From NCBI GenBank assembly GCA_964371585.1, contig CAYJMD010000003.1, forward strand, positions 62,001 through 126,000: DNA of 64,000 bases. Reading direction: 5' to 3'. The notes below the pieces were generated by a model, which was given only the letters and a program-made list of their open reading frames with translations, was not told where the DNA came from and did not search any database. This document shows, piece by piece, positions 35,562 through 45,020 of this stretch. The position numbers and the translations under genes are program-made. Numbering within the stretch: the first letter of the stretch is position 1; every line of letters begins with the position of its first letter. Source of the DNA: RGIG5057 sp964371585. GTDB lineage: Bacteria > Bacillota > Clostridia > TANB77 > CAG-465.

Positions 35562-36233
35562 ATGAAATTAAAACCTAAGAAATTAACAATACCTACTGAT
35601 TTAGAAAAATTAAAAAAAGGAACAGATAAAGCAACTAAAAAAATAAAAAAGAGTACTGATATTGCAACTGATAAAGCAAAGAAAATTACAGATGCATACA
35701 AAAAGTTTGCAGTTAAAGCTAATATGTTTGATCTTGCTGCTGGGGTAGCTGTCGGTTCTGCTTTTACTAACATTATTAACACACTTGTTGCAAGCTTTGT
35801 AACTCCTGTTTTAGGAATGATTACAAACAATGTTGAAATAACTTCATTATTTATATCTTTAAATGGTAAATTTTATGCTACTATCGAAGAAGCTACAGCA
35901 GCGGGTGCTCCAATAATACAATATGGTAATATTTTAAATGCTGTACTAAACTTCTTTATTGTTTCTATAATTTTATTTGTATTTATATCGTATACAAATA
36001 AGATTAGAACTAAATTTGAAACTTCTACTGAAAGTGCTACAAAAGAAACTACAAAAACATGTCCACATTGTAAATCAAAAATTGATATCACAGCAACAAG
36101 GTGTGCTTTTTGTACTAGTCAATTAGAAGAAATAGTTGTAGATGGAGAAAATGAAACTAAAGTAAAGAATACAAACACTAAAAAAAATACTAAAACAACA
36201 AAACCTGTTAAACAAAAAACAGCAACTACCTAG
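35562..36233 (+). CDS. mscL: Large-conductance mechanosensitive channel with zinc-ribbon tail
   Basis: 223 residues. The core (about 45-150) is MscL: FAVKANMFDLAAGVAVGSAFTNIINTLVASFVTPVLG for helix 1, an external loop, and ILNAVLNFFIVSIILFVFI for helix 2. It opens on membrane tension to release solutes. Two additions are unusual: a lysine- and threonine-rich N-terminal extension of about 45 residues, and a C-terminal zinc ribbon CPHC...CAFC followed by a basic tail. It starts at the ATG at 35562, four bases behind GGTGAT; an upstream in-frame TTG is the -35 box. Single gene on the plus strand. Confidence 0.83.
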   Translation: MKLKPKKLTIPTDLEKLKKGTDKATKKIKKSTDIATDKAKKITDAYKKFAVKANMFDLAAGVAVGSAFTNIINTLVASFVTPVLGMITNNVEITSLFISLNGKFYATIEEATAAGAPIIQYGNILNAVLNFFIVSIILFVFISYTNKIRTKFETSTESATKETTKTCPHCKSKIDITATRCAFCTSQLEEIVVDGENETKVKNTNTKKNTKTTKPVKQKTATT

Positions 36234-36280
36234 TAGTGCTGCTAAAATAATTAATACTAAATCATATGTAATTTTAAAGG

Positions 36281-36319
36281 AAAAAAAGATTGTAGAGAAT
36301 AATACTACAATCTTTTTTT
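36281..36319. terminator. Bidirectional terminator between mscL and hup
   Basis: A 15-bp perfect stem (36281-36295 with 36305-36319) with an A run on one side and a T run on the other. Confidence 0.88.
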
Positions 36320-36331
36320 AACAAATTAAAA

Positions 36332-36610
36332 CTATTTGTTGTTAACTAAATCTTTAAGTGCTTTTCCTGGTTTGAAAGCAGGTGCTTTAGAAGCAGCAAT
36401 TTTGATTTCAGCTTTAGTTTGTGGATTTCTTCCTTTTCTAGCAGCTCTATGTCTAACTTCGAAAGTTCCAAAACCAACTAATTGTACTTTATCTTCAGCT
36501 TTAAGAGCTCCTTGTACAGAAGAAATGAAAGCATCTAAAGCAGCTTCAGCAGCTTTTTTAGTTAATTTACTTTCTTCAGCCATTTTTGATATTAATTCAG
36601 CTTTGTTCAT
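36332..36610 (-). CDS. hup: DNA-binding protein HU
   Basis: 92-residue histone-like protein that bends and compacts DNA as a homodimer. Typical: [46 protein letters not shown]. An AGGAGG site precedes the ATG. Single gene with a strong promoter. Confidence 0.97.
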   Translation of the reverse strand: MNKAELISKMAEESKLTKKAAEAALDAFISSVQGALKAEDKVQLVGFGTFEVRHRAARKGRNPQTKAEIKIAASKAPAFKPGKALKDLVNNK

Positions 36611-36638
36611 TTGTTATTCCCTCCTTATTATACTTTAG

Positions 36639-36667
36639 AATATACTATATTTATTAACATTTGTCAA
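36639..36667 (-). promoter_or_regulatory. Promoter of hup
   Basis: TTGACA (36667-36662), 17-bp spacer, TATATT (36644-36639). Confidence 0.82.
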
Positions 36668-36772
36668 CACTTTAAAGAGAATTTTCGCATTTTTCTACAA
36701 TTTTTATTAATTTTTCTATTTCTTATGTAAAATACACCTTAAACCCTAGTAAAACAGCCGTTTACATAACAT

Positions 36773-38365
36773 TTATATCCTTACAAATCTACTTGCTATT
36801 TTATATATTTTACTTCCCATAGGTAATTCCAATATCTCTTCTTTACTAAGCACTCTATACATAAATATTCCTATTATGTATGATAGTATTGCTAGTACTA
36901 TAGTAATTATTGTGTTTAAAGCATTAATAGGTAATACTAAATTACAAATAAGTATTACAACTACCATTAACATGGTTGCAAGAATAGTTTTACCAAATAA
37001 TTTCATAAATTTCGGTTTAGTTCCCATATATTTATATAATAGTATAAACATACCAGCACAAGTTATAAATTGATATGTTACAGATGATATTGGAGCTATA
37101 ATTTCTCCATATATAGGAATAAGTGTTACATTCATTATATACTTAACAGCTACACCTATTACTAAACAGATACCTGGTATATATAATTTACCAAGACCTT
37201 GAAGTGCTCCAGATAATGTTTGTGCTACTACTGAAAATACTACCATAAATGCTTGTATTTGAAGAAGATACGCTCCTTCAGGTGATTCTGGGAATAATAG
37301 TGCAAATATTTGCGTTGCCATAAGTGAAAGTCCAAAGGCTGCAGGTAGAGCTATCATTGCAGATAACTTTACAGAAGAATTTATTTTATCTGTTGCTTCT
37401 TGTTTCTTATTTTTAGCAAGAGCTCCAGCAACAAACGGCACAAGTGCTACTGCAAAAGCAACATTTACTGCAAGTGGAAGCGCATTTAATATTTCAACTT
37501 TACCAACAATTATTCCATATATTGTATTAGCCTTTTCTAGAGTATAATCTCCAAATTTTTGTAATGAATCTACGACTGTAATTGTATCTATCAAACTAGA
37601 AAGTGTAACTATTACACTACTAAATGATAATGGAACTACATATCTTATTAGTTTTTTAGTTATATTTTTTCTACTTTCTAAAGCAAATTCTTTAGAATTA
37701 TTTATATCATTCCAAATTTCTTTTTTATTTTTATTATAGTATCTAACTAAATATACAAAAGCAGATACTGTTGCAAGTGTTGTTGCCATTGTAGATCCAG
37801 CTGCCATTATTTCTGGAGTTTGACCTATTAACATTACAACAAATATAATAGAAAAAATACTATTAATTACTTGCTCTATTATTTGTGCTTTACTATACTC
37901 GGCCATATTAGCTTGCCCTACGAAATATCCTCTAATTACAGCTGTCATAGCTACAAAAATAATCGCTGGAGATAATGACATAAGAGTATATTTAACACCA
38001 GGATTGTTTAATAAAGTAGTAGCTATAAACTCTGCTCCAAAAAACATTCCTAAAGAAAATACAAGTCCTACTACTGCAAAGAGTCCCATAGCTGTTTTAA
38101 ATATTCTATGCGCTCCTTTTTTATCTCCTATTGCTAGCTTTTCTGATACTAACTTAGATATAGTATTAGGGATACCCATTGTAGCAATTGCAAGTATAAA
38201 CGCATATACACTAAATCCTGCACCATAATAACTATTACCTAAATCAGAAAAGCCTTCTATATTAGTTAGTACGATTCTATATATAAATCCAAGAAGCTTT
38301 ATAATCACTTGAGCTATCATGATTATAAAGACTCCTTTGAAAAATGTTTGTTTCTTTATTTTCAA
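36773..38365 (-). CDS. SpoVB/MurJ-like (MVF family) lipid-linked glycan flippase
   Basis: 530 residues with about fourteen membrane helices. The N-terminal QTFFKGVFIIMIAQVIIKLLGFIYRI, the MGIPNTISKLVSEKLA segment and VIRGYFVGQANMAEYSKAQIIEQ are typical of the SpoVB/YtgP branch of polysaccharide-biosynthesis flippases. It probably flips lipid II or another lipid-linked precursor. It follows the ABC-F gene by 27 nt and is cotranscribed. Whether it is the essential lipid II flippase of this cell cannot be told. Confidence 0.85.
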   Translation of the reverse strand: MKIKKQTFFKGVFIIMIAQVIIKLLGFIYRIVLTNIEGFSDLGNSYYGAGFSVYAFILAIATMGIPNTISKLVSEKLAIGDKKGAHRIFKTAMGLFAVVGLVFSLGMFFGAEFIATTLLNNPGVKYTLMSLSPAIIFVAMTAVIRGYFVGQANMAEYSKAQIIEQVINSIFSIIFVVMLIGQTPEIMAAGSTMATTLATVSAFVYLVRYYNKNKKEIWNDINNSKEFALESRKNITKKLIRYVVPLSFSSVIVTLSSLIDTITVVDSLQKFGDYTLEKANTIYGIIVGKVEILNALPLAVNVAFAVALVPFVAGALAKNKKQEATDKINSSVKLSAMIALPAAFGLSLMATQIFALLFPESPEGAYLLQIQAFMVVFSVVAQTLSGALQGLGKLYIPGICLVIGVAVKYIMNVTLIPIYGEIIAPISSVTYQFITCAGMFILLYKYMGTKPKFMKLFGKTILATMLMVVVILICNLVLPINALNTIITIVLAILSYIIGIFMYRVLSKEEILELPMGSKIYKIASRFVRI

Positions 38366-38392
38366 ATATACCCCTCCTATTTTAGTACATTG

Positions 38393-40003
38393 TTAATACA
38401 TAACTTCTTGTTTTTTTAATACTTCATTACTATCTAAATATTCATCATAAGTCATGTTTTTATCAATTTTACCTTTCGGAGTAAGTTCTACTATTCTATT
38501 AGCTATTGTTTGAATAAACTGATGGTCATGTGAAGCAAAAATTATTTCATTTTTTGTTTTTATTAACCCATCATTTAAGGCTGTAATAGATTCCATATCT
38601 AAATGGTTAGTAGGTTCATCTAAAAATACTAAATTTGGAGCTTCAAGCATAACTTTAGACATCATACATCTAGCTTTTTCACCACCAGATAATACATTAA
38701 CTTTTTTAAGTGCTTCTTCACCACTAAATAACATTCTTCCTAAGAAACTTCTTATTACTGTTTCATCATTATTACTGTTATATCTCATAAGCCAATCAGT
38801 TATTCTAAGATCTGTTTCAAAAAATTCCGAATTATCTTTTGGTACATATCCATACTTAATAGTTGATCCATATGTAACTGTTCCAGAATCAGGTTCTATT
38901 TCTCCTGTCAATATTTTAAACAGAGTAGTTTTAGCAAGTGAATTAGGACCTACTAATGCTATTTTATCTCCTCTTTGAAGTGTCATGTTAATATTATTAA
39001 GTACTAATTCACCATCAATAGTTTTAGATAAATTTTCTATTTTAAGTATTTCTTTCCCTGCTTCTTTTTCCGGTTTAAAATCAATATATGGATACTTTCT
39101 TGTTGAAGGCATTATATCGTCAAGAACTATTTTTTCAAGTATTTTTTTTCTTGAAGTTGCTTGTTTAGATTTAGAAGCGTTGGCACTAAACCTAGCAATG
39201 AAGTCTTGAAGTTCTTTCATTTTATCTTCTTTTTTCTTATTTTGCTCTTTCATTTGTCTTAAAGCAAGTTGACTAGATTCATACCAGAAATCATAGTTAC
39301 CAGAATACATTTTAATTTTACTATAGTCAATATCACAAATATGTGTACATACTTTGTTTAAGAAATATCTATCATGTGATACAACTATAACTGTGTTTTC
39401 ATAATTAATTAAAAATTCTTGTAACCATTCTATAGCTGCTAAATCTAAATGGTTAGTTGGTTCATCTAGTAATAAATTATGAGGATTACCAAATAATGCT
39501 TGAGCAAGTAATACTTTTATTTTTTCATTACCTGCAAGTTCATTCATTTGTTTTTCATGAAGCTCAGTTTCTATTCCAAGTCCATTTAATAATGTTGCTG
39601 CATTGGTTTCAGCCATCCATCCATCTAGTTCTTCAAACTCTGCTTCTAAATTACCAAGTTTTATTCCATCTGCATCATTGAAATCTTCTTTCATATATAA
39701 TGCTTGTTTTTCATTCATTATACTATATAATCTTTGGTTACCCATTATTACAGTATCTAAAACTCTATATTCATCATAGGCAAAATGATCTTGTTTAAGA
39801 ACAGATAATCTTTCTTTTTTATCCATACTAATTTCACCTTTTGAAGGTTCTATGTCTCCTGATAAGATTTTTAGAAAAGTAGACTTACCTGCTCCATTTG
39901 CTCCTATTAATCCATAACAATTACCTGGTGCAAACTTTAAAGTTACATCTTCAAATAGTGCTCTTTTCCCAAATCTTAATGTTACATTACTTACATTTAT
40001 CAT
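38393..40003 (-). CDS. ABC-F ATPase, YbiT type
   Basis: 536-residue soluble protein with two ABC domains joined by the P-site tRNA interaction motif linker (about 240-320, with SANASKSKQATSRKKILEKI as in YbiT). ABC-F proteins bind the ribosomal E site. The first Walker A is normal (GANGAGKST) but its signature is LAGNEK instead of LSGGEK. The second signature is normal (LSGGEKARC) but its Walker A reads GPNSLAKTT. I recall similar changes in YbiT relatives. Both Walker B motifs are LLDEPTNHLD or FLDEPTNHLD. Confidence 0.9.
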   Translation of the reverse strand: MINVSNVTLRFGKRALFEDVTLKFAPGNCYGLIGANGAGKSTFLKILSGDIEPSKGEISMDKKERLSVLKQDHFAYDEYRVLDTVIMGNQRLYSIMNEKQALYMKEDFNDADGIKLGNLEAEFEELDGWMAETNAATLLNGLGIETELHEKQMNELAGNEKIKVLLAQALFGNPHNLLLDEPTNHLDLAAIEWLQEFLINYENTVIVVSHDRYFLNKVCTHICDIDYSKIKMYSGNYDFWYESSQLALRQMKEQNKKKEDKMKELQDFIARFSANASKSKQATSRKKILEKIVLDDIMPSTRKYPYIDFKPEKEAGKEILKIENLSKTIDGELVLNNINMTLQRGDKIALVGPNSLAKTTLFKILTGEIEPDSGTVTYGSTIKYGYVPKDNSEFFETDLRITDWLMRYNSNNDETVIRSFLGRMLFSGEEALKKVNVLSGGEKARCMMSKVMLEAPNLVFLDEPTNHLDMESITALNDGLIKTKNEIIFASHDHQFIQTIANRIVELTPKGKIDKNMTYDEYLDSNEVLKKQEVMY

Positions 40004-40069
40004 ATTATATTATTTCCTTTCAATTTACATTATTATTCTTTTGATATAATAATATTTTCTATCAGTAGT

Positions 40070-40098
40070 ATTATACCTTATTTTAGCTTTTCTTTCAA
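40070..40098 (-). promoter_or_regulatory. Promoter of the ABC-F/flippase operon
   Basis: TTGAAA (40098-40093), 17-bp spacer, TATAAT (40075-40070). Confidence 0.75.
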
Positions 40099-40182
40099 GT
40101 TTTTCAAGCATTATTTTGCTACTATACATTATTATTATGTTTTTATAGTTATTAGTTAAAATATATTTTTAAGTTACATAAA

Positions 40183-40209
40183 AAGAAGTAAGGCAAGTCC
40201 TTACTTCTT
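40183..40209 (-). terminator. Terminator after the surface-protein genes
   Basis: AAGAAGTAAGG (40183-40193) pairs with CCTTACTTCTT (40199-40209); a short T run follows on the minus strand. Confidence 0.75.
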
Positions 40210-40214
40210 AAGTA

Positions 40215-42611
40215 TTATTTTACTATAAAATTTAAACTACTTGGTTTTCCTCCTGAAGTATTAAACTTATTTACTACAGTTTGATTTTTTGCATATGCAC
40301 TAGTTATATTTTCACAAGTTGCAAACATATTAACAGTGTTTATTAAAGCTGTAGTATCAAAACTTCTTAAATCTAGAATTTCCCACTGATTATCTACTGA
40401 AGAATAATCAGCAAACATCTCTTCCATAGTTAACACTTTGTTTGTAATAAATCCTACATTAATACGATTTCCATTTTTATCAGTAATTTGAGTCTCAGTG
40501 CTAACAGAAACTGTTGAATCTCCAATTTCTTCTGTTAATATTGGATTAATATCTGTAATAAAATTAGTGAATTTAACTCCATAAAACATATTTTCCATAG
40601 TTGTAACATTACTTGTATTAAAAGTTCTTAAGTCAAGTTTATTTAAATTCCTACATTCATTAAACATATATGCCATATTTGTAACATTTGTTGTATTAAA
40701 ATTACTAACATCTAAATATGTCATTTCTAAATTTTGTGAAAACAATTCTTCCATATTTATAACTTTACTTGTGTTAAATTTAGATAAATCTAGATACTCA
40801 ATACTAAATAATTTAGAAAACATCATTTGCATATATCTAACATTAGATGTATCAAAACTGCTCACATCTAAAACTTTAATATTTTCAGATCCTTTGAACA
40901 TTGCTGTAGTATTAGTTACATTTTTAGTAGTATATAGATTACTAATTTTAACAGATGGAAGACCTTCTTCTATAAGTTTTTTATATGATTCATTATTTAC
41001 TTCATCTAAATTTTCATTATCTATATTATAGAAATTAACTAAACTTAAATTTTGATAAAACATATATTCCATATTTATTACATTTTCAGTATTAAAACTT
41101 GAAATATCTAAACTATCTAAAGATTTACAATCTGAAAACATATATGCCATATCTGTTACATTAATAGTATCAATTTTACTTAAATCAATATTATTTAAAT
41201 TTTCACAACCTTTAAACATAGCTCTCATACTAGTTGTTGTAGATGTATTGAAATTAACAAGATCAACAGTTTTTAAATTTGTAAAACCAGTAAATAATCC
41301 TATTGTTAAATCTTGATTAGAAACTACTTTCGTTACAGAACTTGAAATTCTAATAGTATAATCTGATTCTATATATAATGTTTTAGTTTTATTATCAAAC
41401 CATGCTACAATCGGTTTATCTATTTCACTAGATAGACTATTTAATTTATTTTCAGCAAGTGAATTATGATAATCTGGTGATATTGAATGCCTAAACACTA
41501 CATGTTCAATATCATTAATTGGATGTAACTGTGTATTTATCATATTATTGAAATCTTCAGTAGCTATCAATTTAGTTGTTAGTTCCTCTATGTTATCTAA
41601 ATTATCTAAATCTATATATTTTGCAATCCAATTACCTGCTTTATCTTTGGCATATATTGTTATATATCCACCACTAATTGGTATTTTTAAAGTCTCATTT
41701 TCTATTTTCATACCATTACTTTCAAAGTATGATAACATATCATTACCTGAAATTTTTTCAAATTCATACTTAACAAAATCTATATCACTTATATCATCAC
41801 TTGCGTTTATAACAAAATATCCATCTTTAATTGTTATATCCAAAGTTGGTAATGCCTTATCAATATTATCAATCACATATTCTAAAGTTTTTTCTATACC
41901 ATCTTTTGTATATACTAATTCCAAAGTTGAATTATTTTTAATATTAGTTGGTTTATATATATTATTATTGCCACTATCCTCTATATTTGTAACATTAAAC
42001 GTTTCTCCATTTAAATAAAATTTTAAATCTATTATTTCTTTAGGGACAGTTACCTCTACTAAAACATCTTCTTTTGTCCAGATAGTACTAGAAACATCAA
42101 CAATTATTCCATCTTTATTTTTTAAAGTATCTTGAATTGAATAATCTAATATTTGTAGTAATTCATCTGTCAAAGTGTAATATGTATAATTGCCTGCTGT
42201 TATTCCTTTTGCATAATATATATTTCCTGTATCTAAAGAAATACCAAATATATCTTCATCACCATCAGCCTTAGCTCCATACTTTAAAGTTTTAAAACCG
42301 AGCTTAGAATAATCAATTGCATAAAGCATGATATTAGATGAATTTTCTTCTGCTAATTCAATATCAAATTGTTCTTTTGAATTTGAAGATAAATTGCTTA
42401 TATCAAGATTAATAACATCACTTATTGGATATTCACCATGTTCTTTATAATAATTTTGTACTGCACTAGTTACTGTAGCAAACTCAGTTGCAAATGCTAC
42501 TTTAATAGTATTTTCATATGTAGCTATACTAGATATTGTTATAGTACCAATAAGTGTAAATAGAATTAATACTACAATGGCTAGTGTAACTAACGTTATC
42601 CCTTTTTTCAT
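40215..42611 (-). CDS. Pilin-like N-terminus plus Ig-like and DUF285 (BspA-type) repeat surface protein, larger copy
   Basis: 798 residues. The start MKKGITLVTLAIVVLILF resembles a type IV prepilin: two lysines, glycine, then a continuous hydrophobic helix, followed by NYYKEHGEYPI as in pseudopilins. The glutamate usual at mature position 5 is Thr. Residues about 170-330 look like an Ig-like domain ending DKAGNWIAKYI. From about 365 to the end run DUF285/BspA repeats of about 23-26 residues with the core MFxxCxxLxxLDLSxFNTxxVTxM. No LPXTG, lipobox or cell-wall-binding domain is present. It is 22 nt behind the sister gene. Likely an adhesin-like cell-surface protein. Confidence 0.8.
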   Translation of the reverse strand: MKKGITLVTLAIVVLILFTLIGTITISSIATYENTIKVAFATEFATVTSAVQNYYKEHGEYPISDVINLDISNLSSNSKEQFDIELAEENSSNIMLYAIDYSKLGFKTLKYGAKADGDEDIFGISLDTGNIYYAKGITAGNYTYYTLTDELLQILDYSIQDTLKNKDGIIVDVSSTIWTKEDVLVEVTVPKEIIDLKFYLNGETFNVTNIEDSGNNNIYKPTNIKNNSTLELVYTKDGIEKTLEYVIDNIDKALPTLDITIKDGYFVINASDDISDIDFVKYEFEKISGNDMLSYFESNGMKIENETLKIPISGGYITIYAKDKAGNWIAKYIDLDNLDNIEELTTKLIATEDFNNMINTQLHPINDIEHVVFRHSISPDYHNSLAENKLNSLSSEIDKPIVAWFDNKTKTLYIESDYTIRISSSVTKVVSNQDLTIGLFTGFTNLKTVDLVNFNTSTTTSMRAMFKGCENLNNIDLSKIDTINVTDMAYMFSDCKSLDSLDISSFNTENVINMEYMFYQNLSLVNFYNIDNENLDEVNNESYKKLIEEGLPSVKISNLYTTKNVTNTTAMFKGSENIKVLDVSSFDTSNVRYMQMMFSKLFSIEYLDLSKFNTSKVINMEELFSQNLEMTYLDVSNFNTTNVTNMAYMFNECRNLNKLDLRTFNTSNVTTMENMFYGVKFTNFITDINPILTEEIGDSTVSVSTETQITDKNGNRINVGFITNKVLTMEEMFADYSSVDNQWEILDLRSFDTTALINTVNMFATCENITSAYAKNQTVVNKFNTSGGKPSSLNFIVK

Positions 42612-42633
42612 TTATACCTCCATATATATGTTT

Positions 42634-44502
42634 TTAATACTTAATACTAATAGTTGGTTTATAACTAAGTGTATTTAATTTATCTAGAGCTTCTTGTGTA
42701 GAAACATAAACAGTTAATGATCCTGTTTGCATAAACATATCCGTGATTACACTTCCAGAAGCAAATGTAAATGAAGTTAAATCCAGTTGTGTCAAGTTTC
42801 TACAGTCTCCAAACATATTAGCCATATTCATATTACTAGAATTCGAAAACTTACCAAATTCTATTTTTTGTAGATTATTACAATCATAAAACATTCTATA
42901 TGTATCTCTTACAAGTGGAGCAGAAAAATTAGTTAAATCAAGTGTTGTCAAACTCATGCATGTGCTGAACATATGTGACATTGATACTACATTTTTTGTG
43001 TTAAAGCTACTAAGTTCTACTGTTTCCAAACTAGTACAAAGTCCAAACATTCCATACATTGAAGTTACACTTTCTGTATTAAATATACTAAGATCTAATG
43101 TTTTTAAACTTCTACAATTATAAAACATATTTGACATACTAGTTGCACCATTTGTGTTAAAATTATCAAATACTATTTCCTCTAAAGCTATAAATCCATT
43201 AAATAATGATGCTGTATAAGTAGCTACTATATTATAATTTGATTCAATATACAATATATCATTATTATCTATCCATCCAACTATTTCTTTACCTGAATCT
43301 ATTGATAAATTAGGAAATTTAATTGGTGATTTTGCATAATTATCTGAGATTTTATTTGAAAATACAATTTTCTTTATCTCTTCTTTTCTTTCGCCTAATG
43401 TACTATTTAAATTAGTAGAATCAACTAATGTAGCTGGCTCTCCAAAAAGATTATCCTCTACATCAACATATTTTGCTATCCAATTCCCTGCATTATCTTC
43501 TAAATATACTGTTATATCTGTAACTCCTGGTTCAATTGGAAGAATCTTTTCATGAAGAACAACTCCTTGAGTTTGAAAATATTCATAAATATCTGACCCT
43601 GGTATACGTGTATTTGTATATTTTGCTATTTTAACTCCACTTATATCATCTGAATATTCAATTCTAGAATATGCAAATTTATCATCTTCAGTTATCATAG
43701 GATGCTGGTTATTTTCAATATCCAAAGTAGGTGACATCATATCTATATTACTTACTACATATTCAGTAACTTTATTTTCTCCTAAATACGAATATGATAC
43801 TTCTATAATCCCATTTATATAAATATATTGAATATAATATTCATAATATTCACTGTTTGCATTATTTGTTAAAGTTGCTGAATTCACTCCATTATATTTT
43901 ACACTAATAGTATTTGTATTTGAAGTAATAGATTTTGGTACAAATATTGTCATACTCATTAATTTAGTATAACCTACCTCAGATGGTTTAAATAATATGC
44001 CATCATTAGTAAATGCATCTGAAACAGAAAGATTAAAATCAATTGCTTCTTTTAAATCTTCTGTAAGAGTATAATATGAATCACTACCTATATTAACTCC
44101 TTGTACATAATATACTTTTCCAGTATTAACTGATATTGCATATACATCATTTACTGATTTTTCTTTATTTCCATAACTAAGTGTACTTATCCCTAAAAGT
44201 TCAAAATCAATTAAATCTAATAATATAATATTTTCACCGGTACTATCAACACTATCAAACTGAATTTTTGCTTCATCAGAAACATTTGATATATCGATTT
44301 CAATGTTATCCTTAATAGGATATTTACCTGTCATTTCATAATAATTTTGAACACTTGTAGTTATAAGATTAAGCTCTGTTGCAAAAGCCATTTTAACTCC
44401 ATCATTATATATAGCTATACCTGATAGTGATACTGTAGTAATCAAAATAAGTGATACCATAATCGAAACTATAAGTGTTACCATGCTAAACCCTTTTTTC
44501 AT
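42634..44502 (-). CDS. Pilin-like N-terminus plus Ig-like and DUF285 repeat surface protein, smaller copy
   Basis: 622 residues with the same design as the gene downstream: MKKGFSMVTLIVSIMV start (Thr at mature position 5), NYYEMTGKYPI, an Ig-like stretch ending DNAGNWIAKYV, then about five DUF285 repeats such as MFGLCTSLETVELSSFNTKNV. The two proteins are clear paralogues that differ mostly in repeat number. GGAGGA precedes the ATG. It is the second of three pilin-like genes in a row behind truB. No C-terminal anchor is seen, so the N-terminal helix is the only membrane attachment. Confidence 0.8.
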   Translation of the reverse strand: MKKGFSMVTLIVSIMVSLILITTVSLSGIAIYNDGVKMAFATELNLITTSVQNYYEMTGKYPIKDNIEIDISNVSDEAKIQFDSVDSTGENIILLDLIDFELLGISTLSYGNKEKSVNDVYAISVNTGKVYYVQGVNIGSDSYYTLTEDLKEAIDFNLSVSDAFTNDGILFKPSEVGYTKLMSMTIFVPKSITSNTNTISVKYNGVNSATLTNNANSEYYEYYIQYIYINGIIEVSYSYLGENKVTEYVVSNIDMMSPTLDIENNQHPMITEDDKFAYSRIEYSDDISGVKIAKYTNTRIPGSDIYEYFQTQGVVLHEKILPIEPGVTDITVYLEDNAGNWIAKYVDVEDNLFGEPATLVDSTNLNSTLGERKEEIKKIVFSNKISDNYAKSPIKFPNLSIDSGKEIVGWIDNNDILYIESNYNIVATYTASLFNGFIALEEIVFDNFNTNGATSMSNMFYNCRSLKTLDLSIFNTESVTSMYGMFGLCTSLETVELSSFNTKNVVSMSHMFSTCMSLTTLDLTNFSAPLVRDTYRMFYDCNNLQKIEFGKFSNSSNMNMANMFGDCRNLTQLDLTSFTFASGSVITDMFMQTGSLTVYVSTQEALDKLNTLSYKPTISIKY

Positions 44503-44515
44503 ATATCTTCCTCCG

Positions 44516-45004
44516 CTAATCTACTTTATGAATTCCAAGTTCATCATAAAGCTCAGCTGTTATCATATAATAAGTTATATCTTCATTTTCAAAACCATCT
44601 AAATAATATAGTATATTTGTCATAGATGAATATGCATATACATCTAAAAGATTACCTTGTTTTTTTGTACCTACAGAAACCTCAGCAACTCCAGCTCTAG
44701 TAAGATCTACTTCATTTAAAACTATGTTTCCATCTGTTACAACTTCTCCATTAGCTACTAATAAATCAAATAAAGCTGAATCTTGAGCTGAAGTGACTAT
44801 AACAGATTCATCTTTTAATGGATATTCATCATGTATAAATTCATAATTTTCTACTAAAGTTTCAATCTGATACATTTCTTTTGCAAATTGATTTAAATCA
44901 ATTCCCTCTACAGTCGAATTATATGATATAAATACAGTAGAAGTTATTATTACCATTACTAAAACTGTAATAACTAAAATCAGTAGACTTATCCCGTTTT
45001 TCAT
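44516..45004 (-). CDS. Pilin-like protein without repeats
   Basis: 162 residues. The start MKNGISLLILVITVLVMVII has the layout of a short prepilin leader plus hydrophobic helix, with Ile in place of the position-5 glutamate. NYEFIHDEYPL and the segment ILYYLDGFENEDITYYMITAEL match the first 150 residues of both large downstream proteins, so it corresponds to their pilin-like module alone. It could be a minor subunit of the same surface structure. It starts 16 nt behind truB with AGAGGG upstream. Confidence 0.72.
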   Translation of the reverse strand: MKNGISLLILVITVLVMVIITSTVFISYNSTVEGIDLNQFAKEMYQIETLVENYEFIHDEYPLKDESVIVTSAQDSALFDLLVANGEVVTDGNIVLNEVDLTRAGVAEVSVGTKKQGNLLDVYAYSSMTNILYYLDGFENEDITYYMITAELYDELGIHKVD

Positions 45005-45020
45005 TATTTAACCCTCTTTC

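Noticed and set aside
40215..44502. Internal repeats as a CRISPR array or DNA tandem repeat
   Set aside because: The repeats are at protein level (DUF285 units) with diverged DNA; there are no identical repeats with spacers. No CRISPR array was seen anywhere in the window.
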